Notes under the pieces: generated by a model
Told to the model about the DNA's origin: nothing
The model's database searches: none
Seen by the model: only the letters and a program-made list of their open reading frames with translations
Assembly (NCBI GenBank): GCA_934130595.1
Contig: CAKOYF010000008.1
Location: 5,248-69,247, forward strand
Length of the DNA stretch: 64,000 nt
Direction: 5' to 3'
From: an uncultured Clostridia bacterium
Lineage (GTDB): Bacteria; Bacillota; Clostridia; TANB77; CAG-465
Shown: one piece after another, positions 7,280 through 15,234 of the stretch
Layout of the letters: the number at the start of each line of letters is the position of its first letter
Numbering within the stretch: the first letter of the stretch is position 1
Position numbers and translations under genes: made by a program

Positions 7280-9976
7280 ATGGTTAGATTAAACAATGTA
7301 GAATCAGCAATGAAAAGGTTTTTAGAAATTGCATTAGACAATGAAATGGACAGGTATCAAAAAGAAGACCAACTTAATAGAAGCCTCGCAAATTTTGTAG
7401 ATGAGACAATAAAGAAAAATTCTAATTTGGGAGAAAATACTCCTAGTGCAACAATAGATATAAAAGATGGTCATAGTACACTTGCAGCAGGAGATCTTTT
7501 TCAATTAGAAATAGATTATAATGAATTTTTCAAGTCTAAAAATATTGAAGAAAAAATTGGAGATTTGTATAGCTTCTTTGCAGATGTAAATGATAGCATA
7601 TATTATGCATATAAAGAAGATAAATGCGAAAACTTTGTATCTACAGAAAAAGAAAATGAGATTATAATAAATTCAGAGTATGCCAAAGAAAAGATTACAG
7701 GCGGAAATAGAAGACTATCCTTGCAAACAACAGAAAATGCTCATCTTTTAACAATTACTCAGGCAAATAGGGTTGTATCATCTTTAAACTTAAAAGACTA
7801 TATTAAAGATGTTAAAGATGAAGATGTTGAAAGAATAAAAGAAGATTACAGAGATAGAATTGTTGAAAATGCTAAAGGGACAATAGAGAAAATTGCAGAT
7901 GAGTCTGGAAGAGATTTTGAACCAGAAAAAATAGTTTTAGATGATGAAGAACTATTCTTAGATCCTGCAGATACAGCAATAATAGCAAATCCTGAATTAA
8001 TAAAAAGATATCCTGTATTAAAACATGAATATAATGCAGATGGCTCTAGAAAAGAACTAGATGAACTTTTTGAAAGTGAAAAAAGTGAACTAGCAAGCAT
8101 TGAAGAAAATTTAAGAGATAATGACAAAACAAAAAACGAATTAAAGGCACAAATAAAAAAAGCATATGCAAGCCTTAAATATAAGTCATTTATTGATGCA
8201 CTTCAAGAACCAGAAAAATTAAGAGATGTTGTACAAAGAGTTGGACCAGAAGAGGTATTAAACCAACTTACAGATATGGCAGCTAATATAAAAGATCAAA
8301 ACAGACTTGAAGATAGTGTAGAAGACAAAGCTATAAAATACTTTAATCAAAAAGAAGCTGATACTATTTATGGCTTTAGTGATAAAGCAATGGAAAACTT
8401 CATGGAGATGCTTGAAACAATTGAGCAAAGAAGAGAAGTAGAAGATAAAACAGTAGAAGCTATAAATGGTAAAAAGCAAAAGTTCCAAGATGAGATAATA
8501 GACGCATTGAAAAAAGAGCTAAATGATATCTCAAAACAAGTAGAAAGATATTCAGATGACGAAGTTAAAGAGGCAGATGAAGAAAGAAAAAAAGATAGAA
8601 CAGGAATATTAACTAAAATAAAGAATTACTTAAAAAATAAAGAAAAAGAAAATACTCAAGAAGAACCTAAAAAAGAACCGCAAACAGATGTTGAGCCAAA
8701 ACCAGATAAAGAGCCTCAAGAAGAACCAACTAAACATAAAGAAACAGATACTTCTAGCAGTCAAAATAATAAGGGAGAAAAAGGCGATCCTGGAAAAGAT
8801 GGCCCAAAAGGAGATAAAGGTGATCCTGGTGAAAAAGGAGAACAGGGGGAACCAGGAGAAACTGGACCAAAAGGTGAACCTGGAAATGATGGTAAAGACG
8901 GCAAAGATGGTGAGCCAGGTAAAGACGGAGAGCCTGGTAGAGATGGTAAGGACGGAAAAGATGGCGAGCAAGGCCAGCCAGGAAAAGATGGAGAACCTGG
9001 AGGAAATACATACGTATACCACATTTATCAAAAAGACAAAGAAAAAGATATTTCAGAAGATGAAGAAAAAAACAAAGATGAAGAAAAAGAAACTGATGTA
9101 GATCCAAAGCCAAAAGAGCCAACAGATAACAAGGATGTTGAAGTAAAAGAACCTACAGTAGAACCAGTGACTGAACCTGTACCAGATGAAAAAATAGAAC
9201 CAGTTGAAGAACCTAAGGAAGATAAAAATGTAGAAATAGATTCAGAAGTTGAACCAGAAACTGAACCAAAATCTGAACCTGAAATTGAACCTCAAACTCA
9301 AGTAGAACCTGAGCCAACAGAAAATACAGTTACAGAAGATGAAAAAGATTTAGAGCAAGATAATACAGAAGTTACTATAGAAGATGAAACTACAGTACAA
9401 GAAAATCCTGTTGAAGACGAGGCTCCAAAAGTAAATGAGGAAGAACAAGCTACACAAGAAATCAAAGAGGATGAGCAAATATCAGAAACTCCAAAAACAG
9501 AAAAGCAAATGCAACAAGAAATAATAGAATCTTTAATTAATCATTTAGAAGAGAATAATAGAAATGAGCTAGAAAAATATGAACAAGAACTAAATCAAAA
9601 AGTAGATGATATTATAGATAAACTAGATGTTAGTAAATATTCAATGGAAGAATTAGCAAAAGCTAAAGAGCATTTAGAACAAAGAGTAAAAGAAGATGTA
9701 GAAGCTAAAAGAAAAACACAACTTGAATATTTAGATCAAATAAAAGAATCTATGTATGGTCAAGTTGCAAGACAAGAAAGAATACAAGAATTAAATGCTT
9801 TAATAGAAGAAAAGGCAGAATTAGTAAGAAAAATCAAAGAAAAAGATGTACTTATTAAATCAATAGAAAATGATACTGCTAAATCTTTAAAAGAAGTTGA
9901 AGATGAAATTAGTAAATTAGAAGAGGAAAGAAATAGTCTTGAAAATAAAAAGGGGGAAGGAACAATTGGTAGATAA
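7280..9976 (+). CDS. Large cassette protein B2 with cytosolic collagen-like domain (unknown)
   Basis: An 898-residue multi-domain protein. Residues 1-300 are paralogous to the HExxH protein at 4934: LEIDYNEFF (76-84) aligns with its LKINFEEVV, and a PEL...YPVLKHEY..DGSR block (238-257) with its PES block. The helix that should carry HETQH reads NDSIY (104-108), so zinc binding is lost. Helical charged sequence follows to about 455. Then come a Pro/Glu/Lys linker (455-495), 25 uninterrupted Gly-X-Y triplets (499-573), a long Glu/Pro-rich acidic stretch (about 590-760) and a C-terminal coiled coil (about 760-898). There is no signal peptide, membrane segment or LPxTG motif, which is odd for a collagen-like protein. 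A GGGTGAG site precedes the ATG. The end overlaps the next small gene. Function unknown; a scaffold is possible. Confidence 0.7.
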   Translation: MVRLNNVESAMKRFLEIALDNEMDRYQKEDQLNRSLANFVDETIKKNSNLGENTPSATIDIKDGHSTLAAGDLFQLEIDYNEFFKSKNIEEKIGDLYSFFADVNDSIYYAYKEDKCENFVSTEKENEIIINSEYAKEKITGGNRRLSLQTTENAHLLTITQANRVVSSLNLKDYIKDVKDEDVERIKEDYRDRIVENAKGTIEKIADESGRDFEPEKIVLDDEELFLDPADTAIIANPELIKRYPVLKHEYNADGSRKELDELFESEKSELASIEENLRDNDKTKNELKAQIKKAYASLKYKSFIDALQEPEKLRDVVQRVGPEEVLNQLTDMAANIKDQNRLEDSVEDKAIKYFNQKEADTIYGFSDKAMENFMEMLETIEQRREVEDKTVEAINGKKQKFQDEIIDALKKELNDISKQVERYSDDEVKEADEERKKDRTGILTKIKNYLKNKEKENTQEEPKKEPQTDVEPKPDKEPQEEPTKHKETDTSSSQNNKGEKGDPGKDGPKGDKGDPGEKGEQGEPGETGPKGEPGNDGKDGKDGEPGKDGEPGRDGKDGKDGEQGQPGKDGEPGGNTYVYHIYQKDKEKDISEDEEKNKDEEKETDVDPKPKEPTDNKDVEVKEPTVEPVTEPVPDEKIEPVEEPKEDKNVEIDSEVEPETEPKSEPEIEPQTQVEPEPTENTVTEDEKDLEQDNTEVTIEDETTVQENPVEDEAPKVNEEEQATQEIKEDEQISETPKTEKQMQQEIIESLINHLEENNRNELEKYEQELNQKVDDIIDKLDVSKYSMEELAKAKEHLEQRVKEDVEAKRKTQLEYLDQIKESMYGQVARQERIQELNALIEEKAELVRKIKEKDVLIKSIENDTAKSLKEVEDEISKLEEERNSLENKKGEGTIGR
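8774..8998 (+). repeat. Collagen-like Gly-X-Y triplet tract (25 triplets)
   Basis: Within the 898-residue protein, glycine occupies every third residue from 499 to 571 without a break. The other positions are mainly Lys, Asp, Glu and Pro (GDP, GKD, GEP triplets). Antisense Pro/Ser-rich reading frames in this region are artefacts of the repeat. Confidence 0.92.
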
Positions 9977-10214
9977 TGATTATAAAAGAATAGAAGAAAT
10001 AAAATTAGGTATAGATAATAATACAATTTTACCTGATGATATATCAGATGAAGATTTACCACTTGTTAATGCTCTTTTTAAGTATGAAGTGTTTTTAGCA
10101 AGAGATGAATTGAAAAAGAAAGATGAAATCTTAAATGATTATAAACAAAGAATGCTTAATGCTATTGAATATTTAAGAAATAAGAATACAAATAGCAGTC
10201 CAAAAACAACATAA
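9966..10214 (+). CDS. Small coiled-coil protein C2 of duplicated cassette (unknown)
   Basis: An 82-residue protein. I place the start at TTG 9966, five nt after a purine-rich AGGGGGAAGG site, instead of at the in-frame TTG at 9939, which lacks such a site. It overlaps the end of the collagen-like gene by 11 bp, so translation is probably coupled. Paralogous to the small protein at 6690-6920: YKRIEEIK versus YENIKEIK, and DYKQRMLNAIEYL versus NYKKRMQDAIQSL. The centre (DDISDEDLP) is acidic and the second half helical. Closing both cassettes with the same small protein, each with a TTG start inside the upstream gene, argues for a conserved three-part module. Function unknown. Confidence 0.75.
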   Translation: MVDNDYKRIEEIKLGIDNNTILPDDISDEDLPLVNALFKYEVFLARDELKKKDEILNDYKQRMLNAIEYLRNKNTNSSPKTT

Positions 10215-10238
10215 TCTAATAATTTTCAAGATTTTTGT

Positions 10239-10266
10239 TGACAAAATTAAATACAGCGTGTATAAT
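10239..10266 (+). promoter_or_regulatory. Promoter of the ylxM-ffh-ribosomal operon
   Basis: A consensus TTGACA and TATAAT at about 17-bp spacing. The -10 element ends one base before a terminator stem begins, so the two signals overlap. Confidence 0.85.
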
Positions 10267-10267
10267 A

Positions 10268-10300
10268 TGTGTAAAGTTTAAAAGCTTTACACATTTTTTT
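10268..10300 (+). terminator. Terminator overlapping the ylxM promoter start
   Basis: A perfect 9-bp stem (10268-10276 with 10285-10293) followed by seven T residues. The transcription start expected from the -10 box falls inside the left arm. Only transcripts arriving from the upstream cassette could form the full hairpin; those from the local promoter would lack part of the left arm. Confidence 0.75.
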
Positions 10301-10310
10301 AGGTGATTAT

Positions 10311-10631
10311 ATGGATAAAAATATTGAGTTTTCTATGTTGTATGATGTTTATGGAAAACTACTTACAAAGAAACAACAAGAAATTTTCGAAGAATATTAT
10401 TTATACAATTTATCTTTAAGAGAAATTGCAGAAAATAAGAATATTTCATATCAAGCTGTAAGAGATAGTATTAAATCTAGTGAACAGACTCTTATGAATT
10501 TTGAAAATATAACTCATACATTAGCTCTTATTGAGAGAATGGAAAAAGCATATAACCTTTGTGATTGTGAAGACTTAAACAAGAAAAGACAACAACTTAA
10601 GAAATTACTAAAAAGTGAGGATGATATATAA
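10311..10631 (+). CDS. ylxM: YlxM-type helix-turn-helix protein (UPF0122), SRP-associated
   Basis: A 106-residue protein with a sigma-factor region-4-like helix-turn-helix. LTKKQQEIFEEYYL..LSLREIAENKNISYQAVRDSI fits the YlxM family, and the C-terminal helices carry LIERMEKAYNLC. In Firmicutes this gene sits directly upstream of ffh, as here, where its last base is the first base of the ffh ATG. In streptococci a YlxM homologue binds the SRP complex; a DNA-binding role has not been firmly shown. An AGGTGAT site supports the ATG. Confidence 0.88.
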   Translation: MDKNIEFSMLYDVYGKLLTKKQQEIFEEYYLYNLSLREIAENKNISYQAVRDSIKSSEQTLMNFENITHTLALIERMEKAYNLCDCEDLNKKRQQLKKLLKSEDDI

Positions 10632-11965
10632 TGTTTGACAGTCTTTCAGATAAATTACAAAATGTAATGAAGAAAATTAAAGGGCAAACAAGAATCTCAG
10701 AAAAAGAACTAAAAGAAATGCTTAGAGAAGTAAAACTTGCACTTCTTGAAGCAGATGTTAACTATAAAGTAGTAAAAGATTTTGTAGCGTCAATTGAATC
10801 TAAAGCTTTAGGTGAAGATGTAATGAAATCATTAACACCTGGACAACAGGTTGTTAAAATAGTAAGAGATGAGTTGACAGAGCTTTTAGGAGATACAAAT
10901 TCTGGACTTAATTTTTCTTCAAATCCACCTACAATTATAATGTTGGTTGGACTACAAGGAAGTGGTAAAACAACTCTTTGTGGAAAATTGAGTAATTATT
11001 TAAGAAAACAAGGCAAGAAACCATTTATGATTGCTTGTGATGTATATAGACCAGCAGCTATAAAACAACTGCAAACACTAGGAAAAAGCTTAGGTGTAGA
11101 TGTTTATAGTGAAGAAGATAATAAAGATGTAGTAGCAATAGCTAAAAATGGTATTAAAGCTGCACAATCTAAATTATGCAATGTTGTATTAGTAGATACA
11201 GCTGGTAGATTACAAATAGACGATGCATTAATGGAGGAACTTGTTGAGTTAAAAAAAGCTATAAGACCTCATGAAATAATGCTTGTAATTGATGCTATGG
11301 TAGGTCAAGAAGCAGTAAATGTTGCAAAAGACTTTAATGAAAAACTAGGAATTGATTCTATTACAATGTCAAAATTAGATTCAGATTCTAGAGGTGGTGC
11401 AGCACTTTCTGTTAAGAGTATCACTAAAAAACCAATTAAATTTGCTTCAGTTGGTGAAAAACTTAGTGATTTAGAGCCTTTCTATCCAGATAGACTTGCA
11501 TCTAGAATATTAGGTATGGGTGATGTACTATCTATTATAGATAAAGCAGAAGAAGCATATGAAGAGGAAGAAGCTATAGAGCTTGAAAAGAAAATAAAGA
11601 AAAATGAGTTTACATTAGATGATTATTTAGCACAAATGAAGAAAATTAGAAAAATGGGCTCATTTAAACAATTACTTGCTATGATTCCTGGAATTCCAAA
11701 GGAAATCAAGGATATAGAAATAGATGAAAAGCAATTACTTAGAATAGATGCAATAATAACATCTATGACAAAAGAAGAAAGAAAAAATCCAAAGATTTTG
11801 AATGCTTCTAGACGTCAAAGAATTGCAAAAGGAAGTGGAAACACTGTTCAAGATATCAATAGATTTATAGATCAATTTGCACAAATGCAAAAAATGATGA
11901 AATCTATGATGAATGGTAATGGAAAATATCCAAAAATACCAGGAATGAACAATCTATTTAAATAA
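10631..11965 (+). CDS. ffh: Signal recognition particle GTPase Ffh
   Basis: The protein subunit of the signal recognition particle, which binds signal sequences on ribosomes and delivers them to FtsY at the membrane. The N domain occupies about 1-95. The G domain has GLQGSGKTT (107-115), a VDTAGRLQ switch and SKLDSDSRGG. The canonical form of that last motif is TKLDGDARGG, a modest variation. The methionine-rich M domain (about 300-444) includes MTKEERKNP and ASRRQRIAKGSG, which binds SRP RNA. 444 residues is normal. Start overlaps the ylxM stop region. Confidence 0.97.
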   Translation: MFDSLSDKLQNVMKKIKGQTRISEKELKEMLREVKLALLEADVNYKVVKDFVASIESKALGEDVMKSLTPGQQVVKIVRDELTELLGDTNSGLNFSSNPPTIIMLVGLQGSGKTTLCGKLSNYLRKQGKKPFMIACDVYRPAAIKQLQTLGKSLGVDVYSEEDNKDVVAIAKNGIKAAQSKLCNVVLVDTAGRLQIDDALMEELVELKKAIRPHEIMLVIDAMVGQEAVNVAKDFNEKLGIDSITMSKLDSDSRGGAALSVKSITKKPIKFASVGEKLSDLEPFYPDRLASRILGMGDVLSIIDKAEEAYEEEEAIELEKKIKKNEFTLDDYLAQMKKIRKMGSFKQLLAMIPGIPKEIKDIEIDEKQLLRIDAIITSMTKEERKNPKILNASRRQRIAKGSGNTVQDINRFIDQFAQMQKMMKSMMNGNGKYPKIPGMNNLFK

Positions 11966-12004
11966 AAAAATGATATTTATTTCACTGTAAGGAGGTGAAA
12001 CTTA

Positions 12005-12247
12005 ATGGTAAAAATCAGATTAAGAAGAGATGGTGGTAAAAAATCTCCATACTATACAATCGTTGTTGCAGATTCTAGATATCCAGCTGATGGAAGATTC
12101 ATTGAGAAAGTAGGAACATACAATCCGATGACTGAACCAGCAGAACTTAAAGTAGATACTGAAAAAGTAGCAGAATGGATTAAAAAAGGAGCTAAACCAA
12201 CAGATACTGCTATGGCTCTTATTAAAAAAGCAGGATTAGAGATATAG
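12005..12247 (+). CDS. rpsP: 30S ribosomal protein S16
   Basis: 80 residues beginning with the signature VKIRLRRDGGKKSPYYTIVVADSR, typical of S16, which binds 16S rRNA and helps assemble the 30S body. A strong AAGGAGGTGAA site precedes the ATG. The gene lies in the usual place between ffh and the KH-domain gene. Confidence 0.97.
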   Translation: MVKIRLRRDGGKKSPYYTIVVADSRYPADGRFIEKVGTYNPMTEPAELKVDTEKVAEWIKKGAKPTDTAMALIKKAGLEI

Positions 12248-12259
12248 GAGGCAAGAAGA

Positions 12260-12508
12260 ATGTATAAAAATTTATTAGAATACATAGTAAAAAATCTTGT
12301 TACTTATCCAGAAAAAATCGAAATTTCCGAAGTTGAAACAGAGGGAAGAATTGTTTTAAAGCTAAAAGTAGCAAAAGAAGATATGGGTAGAATAATTGGT
12401 AAAGAAGGAAGAATAATTCGTTCTATAAGAGAAATTATCTATGCATATGCTGCAAAAGAATCAAAGAAAGTATCTGTCGATGTTGAAGAAGTAAAGGAGA
12501 ACGCTTAG
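12260..12508 (+). CDS. khpA: KH-domain RNA-binding protein KhpA (YlqC)
   Basis: An 82-residue protein made of one type II KH domain, with the GxxG loop in RIIGKEGRIIRSIREI (about residues 46-61). The position between rpsP and rimM is that of ylqC/khpA in Firmicutes. In pneumococci and other species KhpA pairs with KhpB (Jag) and binds many RNAs. The ATG follows an AGGAGG-type site 12 bp after rpsP. Confidence 0.93.
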   Translation: MYKNLLEYIVKNLVTYPEKIEISEVETEGRIVLKLKVAKEDMGRIIGKEGRIIRSIREIIYAYAAKESKKVSVDVEEVKENA

Positions 12509-12512
12509 GCTT

Positions 12513-13016
12513 ATGCAGGGTGTTTTAATTGGACAGATCGTAAATGTACATGGTATTAAAGGTGAAGTCAAAGTATACCCATATACTGATGATATAGATA
12601 ACTTATGTAAAAAAATTAAAAAAATATATTTTAATGAAAATCTAAGCGAAGGGTATAAAGCATCATGTAGAATTCAAAAGAATATGCTTCTTATGAAAAT
12701 ACAAGGTGTTGATACTGTAGAAAAAGCTGAAGATTTAAGAGATAAGTATATATATATTTCAGAAGATGCTCTAGATAAATTGGAGAAAGATAGTTATTAT
12801 GTAAAAGATTTAATAGGATGTGAAATAATAGACATTAAAGATAATAGTCTAGTAGGAACATTAAATTATATATTTAACACTGGAGCAAATGATGTATATG
12901 AAGTTATAACTTCTGAAGATACCAAAATATATTTGCCTGCTATAAAACAAGTGATAAAAAAAGTGGATATAAAAACAAGAAAAATCTATGTTGAAATTAT
13001 GGAAGGATTAATATAA
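12513..13016 (+). CDS. rimM: 16S rRNA processing protein RimM
   Basis: A 167-residue RimM that helps mature the 30S head and binds S19. The N-terminal beta-barrel opens IGQIVNVHGIKGEVKVYP, the family signature, and the PRC-barrel-like second half has YYVKDLIGCEI and NDVYEV...IYLPAI. It starts 4 bp after khpA, with an AAGGAGA-type site inside the end of khpA, and ends two bases before the trmD start, so the operon is tightly packed. Confidence 0.95.
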   Translation: MQGVLIGQIVNVHGIKGEVKVYPYTDDIDNLCKKIKKIYFNENLSEGYKASCRIQKNMLLMKIQGVDTVEKAEDLRDKYIYISEDALDKLEKDSYYVKDLIGCEIIDIKDNSLVGTLNYIFNTGANDVYEVITSEDTKIYLPAIKQVIKKVDIKTRKIYVEIMEGLI

Positions 13017-13017
13017 T

Positions 13018-13707
13018 ATGAAGATTATTGTGTTAACACTTTTTAAAGAAATGTTTGAACCTTTTGTTAGTACAAGTATAATTAAAAGGGCAATAGAAAA
13101 AAAGATAGTTTCAATAAAGACAATAGATATTAGAGATTTTACAGAGGATAAACATAATAGAGTAGATTTTCCTCCATATGGTGGTGGAAGTGGTATGATA
13201 ATGTCTGCAGAACCTTTAGCTAAAGCTATAGATTATTCTTTAGATTTGCTAAAAGATGATGAAAAAGATGTTGAAATCATATACATGTCACCTAGAGGAG
13301 AAGTACTTAATTATAATCTTGCACATGAGCTTTCAAAAAAAGAAAGTAACTACATAATTATATGTGGTCACTATGAAGGAATAGATGAAAGAGTATTGGA
13401 AGAATACAATGTAAAAGAAATTTCTATTGGAGATTATGTGCTTACAGGTGGAGAACTTGCATGTCAAGTTTTAATGGATAGTGTTATTCGTTTAATACCT
13501 GGAGTAATAAGTGGAGATTCTTTAAAAGAAGAATCACATACTACAAACTTGCTTGAGTATCCTCAATATACTAAGCCATATAACTTTAGAGGAAGGCTAG
13601 TTCCGGATGTATTAATATCTGGACATCATAAAAAGATAGCAGAGTATAGAAAAGAAGAATCTGTAAGAATTACAAAAAAATTTAGACCAGATCTTTTAGA
13701 TAAATAA
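13018..13707 (+). CDS. trmD: tRNA (guanine-37-N1)-methyltransferase
   Basis: A SPOUT-class enzyme that makes m1G37 in tRNAs reading CNN codons, preventing frameshifts. Recognisable blocks are PPYGGGSGMIM, YMSPRGEV, ICGHYEGIDERV and the trefoil-knot SAM pocket IGDYVLTGGELA. ESHTTNLLEYPQYTKP lies in the C-terminal half. 229 residues is typical. The start is at 13018, directly behind rimM. Confidence 0.97.
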   Translation: MKIIVLTLFKEMFEPFVSTSIIKRAIEKKIVSIKTIDIRDFTEDKHNRVDFPPYGGGSGMIMSAEPLAKAIDYSLDLLKDDEKDVEIIYMSPRGEVLNYNLAHELSKKESNYIIICGHYEGIDERVLEEYNVKEISIGDYVLTGGELACQVLMDSVIRLIPGVISGDSLKEESHTTNLLEYPQYTKPYNFRGRLVPDVLISGHHKKIAEYRKEESVRITKKFRPDLLDK

Positions 13708-13735
13708 TTCCAAAATAAAGGAGGGAAAATTAATA

Positions 13736-14083
13736 ATGAATATAATAAATGCTATAGAAAACGAATATAAAAGAGAAGATGTTGTACCTTTCAAAATAGG
13801 TGATACAGTAGATGTACACATCAGAATTAAAGAAGGAAACAAAGAAAGAATCCAAGTTTTCACAGGTACAGTTATAAAACGTCAAAATAGTGGTTTAAAC
13901 GAAACTTTCACAGTAAGAAAAATATCTTATGGTGTTGGTGTTGAAAAAACATTCCCAACTCATTCACCAAGAATTGCAAAAATCGAAGTTAAAAGAGTTG
14001 GTAAAGTTAGACGTGCTAGATTATACTACTTAAGAGATAGAGTAGGTAAAGCTGCTAAAACTAAAGAAAAAATAGAAAAATAA
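13736..14083 (+). CDS. rplS: 50S ribosomal protein L19
   Basis: 115 residues with the L19 signatures FKIGDTVDVHIRIKEGNKER and RRARLYYLR. L19 lies at the 30S-50S interface. A strong AAGGAGGG site precedes the ATG. It ends the ylxM-rplS operon and is followed by a terminator. Confidence 0.97.
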   Translation: MNIINAIENEYKREDVVPFKIGDTVDVHIRIKEGNKERIQVFTGTVIKRQNSGLNETFTVRKISYGVGVEKTFPTHSPRIAKIEVKRVGKVRRARLYYLRDRVGKAAKTKEKIEK

Positions 14084-14102
14084 TTAGTAGTGTATATAGT
14101 AA

Positions 14103-14139
14103 GCTCCCAGTGAATTAACTTTAATCAACTGGGAGTTTA
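14103..14139 (+). terminator. Terminator of the ylxM-rplS operon
   Basis: An 8-bp GC-rich stem (CTCCCAGT with ACTGGGAG) and a 16-nt loop. The T tract is short, so termination may be partial. Confidence 0.65.
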
Positions 14140-14174
14140 AATATATATTACAATTTATTTTAATAGGAGGTAAT

Positions 14175-14831
14175 ATGTCTAATACTACAGTATATTTAAT
14201 AAGGCATTCTGTTAGGTATAATATAGGAGATATAATACAAGATTATAATACAACTCAAGATAAGACTTTAAGAAATGAGAAAATTATATTAACTCCAGAA
14301 GGCGAAAAAAGAGCTGAGATACTAAGTACAGAGCCTGAACTTCAAAATATTGATGTTGCATACGCTAGTAATATGGTTAGAACTCTTCAAACTGCAAAAT
14401 ATTTACTTGAAAAACAGCATTTGAAAATAAATATTGATGAGAGATTTGATGAAAGAAGAGCCGGAAAACCTAATGATGACATTTATCCAAATTGGTTTGA
14501 ATTGCAATATAAAGATGAAAAATTCAAAACCGAGGGTGGAGAAAGCCAACTAGATGTAAGAAAAAGAGTTACAGAAGCTTTTAATGAAGTAGTGAGTAAA
14601 AATAGAGGAAAAAGGATAGCTATTTTTGCACATGGCTATGCTATAACATTTTTCCTATTACAATGGTGCAAGTTAATAGATGTTAATCAAAATCAACATT
14701 TAACTTTTTCTTTTAAGGATGAAGTAATTTTTGATAAAAAAATAAATGCACCAGAAGTATTTAAATTGACAGTAGATGACAAAAATCAACCTATAAAAAT
14801 AGAGTTAATAGAGTTTGATAATTTAAAATAA
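14175..14831 (+). CDS. Histidine phosphatase family protein (phosphoglycerate mutase-like)
   Basis: A 218-residue member of the histidine phosphatase superfamily. The phospho-acceptor motif reads IRHSVR, with Ser in place of the common Gly of RHG. The region RTLQTAKYLL, the acidic FDERRAGK and the second catalytic histidine in FAHGYAI are all in order. Substrate cannot be told; these proteins include broad phosphatases and cobalamin or sugar phosphatases. An AGGAGGT site precedes the ATG. It is followed at 30 bp by an ASCH-domain gene, which may use its own promoter. Confidence 0.85.
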   Translation: MSNTTVYLIRHSVRYNIGDIIQDYNTTQDKTLRNEKIILTPEGEKRAEILSTEPELQNIDVAYASNMVRTLQTAKYLLEKQHLKINIDERFDERRAGKPNDDIYPNWFELQYKDEKFKTEGGESQLDVRKRVTEAFNEVVSKNRGKRIAIFAHGYAITFFLLQWCKLIDVNQNQHLTFSFKDEVIFDKKINAPEVFKLTVDDKNQPIKIELIEFDNLK

Positions 14832-14842
14832 TGATGTATAAT
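14815..14842 (+). promoter_or_regulatory. Promoter for the ASCH gene
   Basis: TTGATA (14815-14820), a 16-bp spacer and TATAAT (14837-14842), overlapping the last codons of the histidine phosphatase gene. Confidence 0.55.
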
Positions 14843-14861
14843 ATATGGTAGGTAAAAGATT

Positions 14862-15197
14862 ATGAAACATGAGATGAGATTGCATGATGATCCTTTTAAT
14901 AAAATAAAACAAGGAACTAAGAAAATTGAAATAAGACTTAATGATGAAAAGAGAAAAAGTATAAATATTGGAGATACAATTGAATTTACTAATAGAAAAA
15001 CTTCTGAAAAGATGTTAGTAAAGGTAAATGGATTGTTTAAATACTCAAACTTTGAAGAACTATATAAAAATTGGGATAAAGTTATACTTGGATATGATGA
15101 AGATGATATAGCAGACCCAAAAGATATGGAAGAGTATTATTCAAAAGAAGAACAAGAAAAATATGGAGTCTTAGCAATAAAAATAGAAAAAGTATAA
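14862..15197 (+). CDS. ASCH-domain protein
   Basis: A 111-residue single-domain protein. The pattern KIKQGTKKIEIRLND, then NIGDTIEFTN and a terminal YGVLAIKIEKV, is that of ASCH domains, a PUA-like fold thought to bind RNA or modified nucleotides (for example N4-acetylcytidine amidohydrolase YqfB). A substrate cannot be assigned. It lies between a phosphatase and rbgA, consistent with an RNA-related role. Confidence 0.8.
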   Translation: MKHEMRLHDDPFNKIKQGTKKIEIRLNDEKRKSINIGDTIEFTNRKTSEKMLVKVNGLFKYSNFEELYKNWDKVILGYDEDDIADPKDMEEYYSKEEQEKYGVLAIKIEKV

Positions 15198-15234
15198 TTT
15201 GAAATATTGTATATTAAAGAAGGAAGTGAGAAAG

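Noticed and set aside
8630..9122. Several overlapping reading frames on both strands, including a Pro/Ser/Gly-rich antisense frame
   Set aside because: They are shadows of the Gly-X-Y coding repeat; no ribosome sites, and the collagen-like frame explains the pattern.
9939..9965. Upstream TTG start for the second small coiled-coil gene
   Set aside because: The TTG at 9966 follows AGGGGGAAGG at good spacing; the one at 9939 has no ribosome site.
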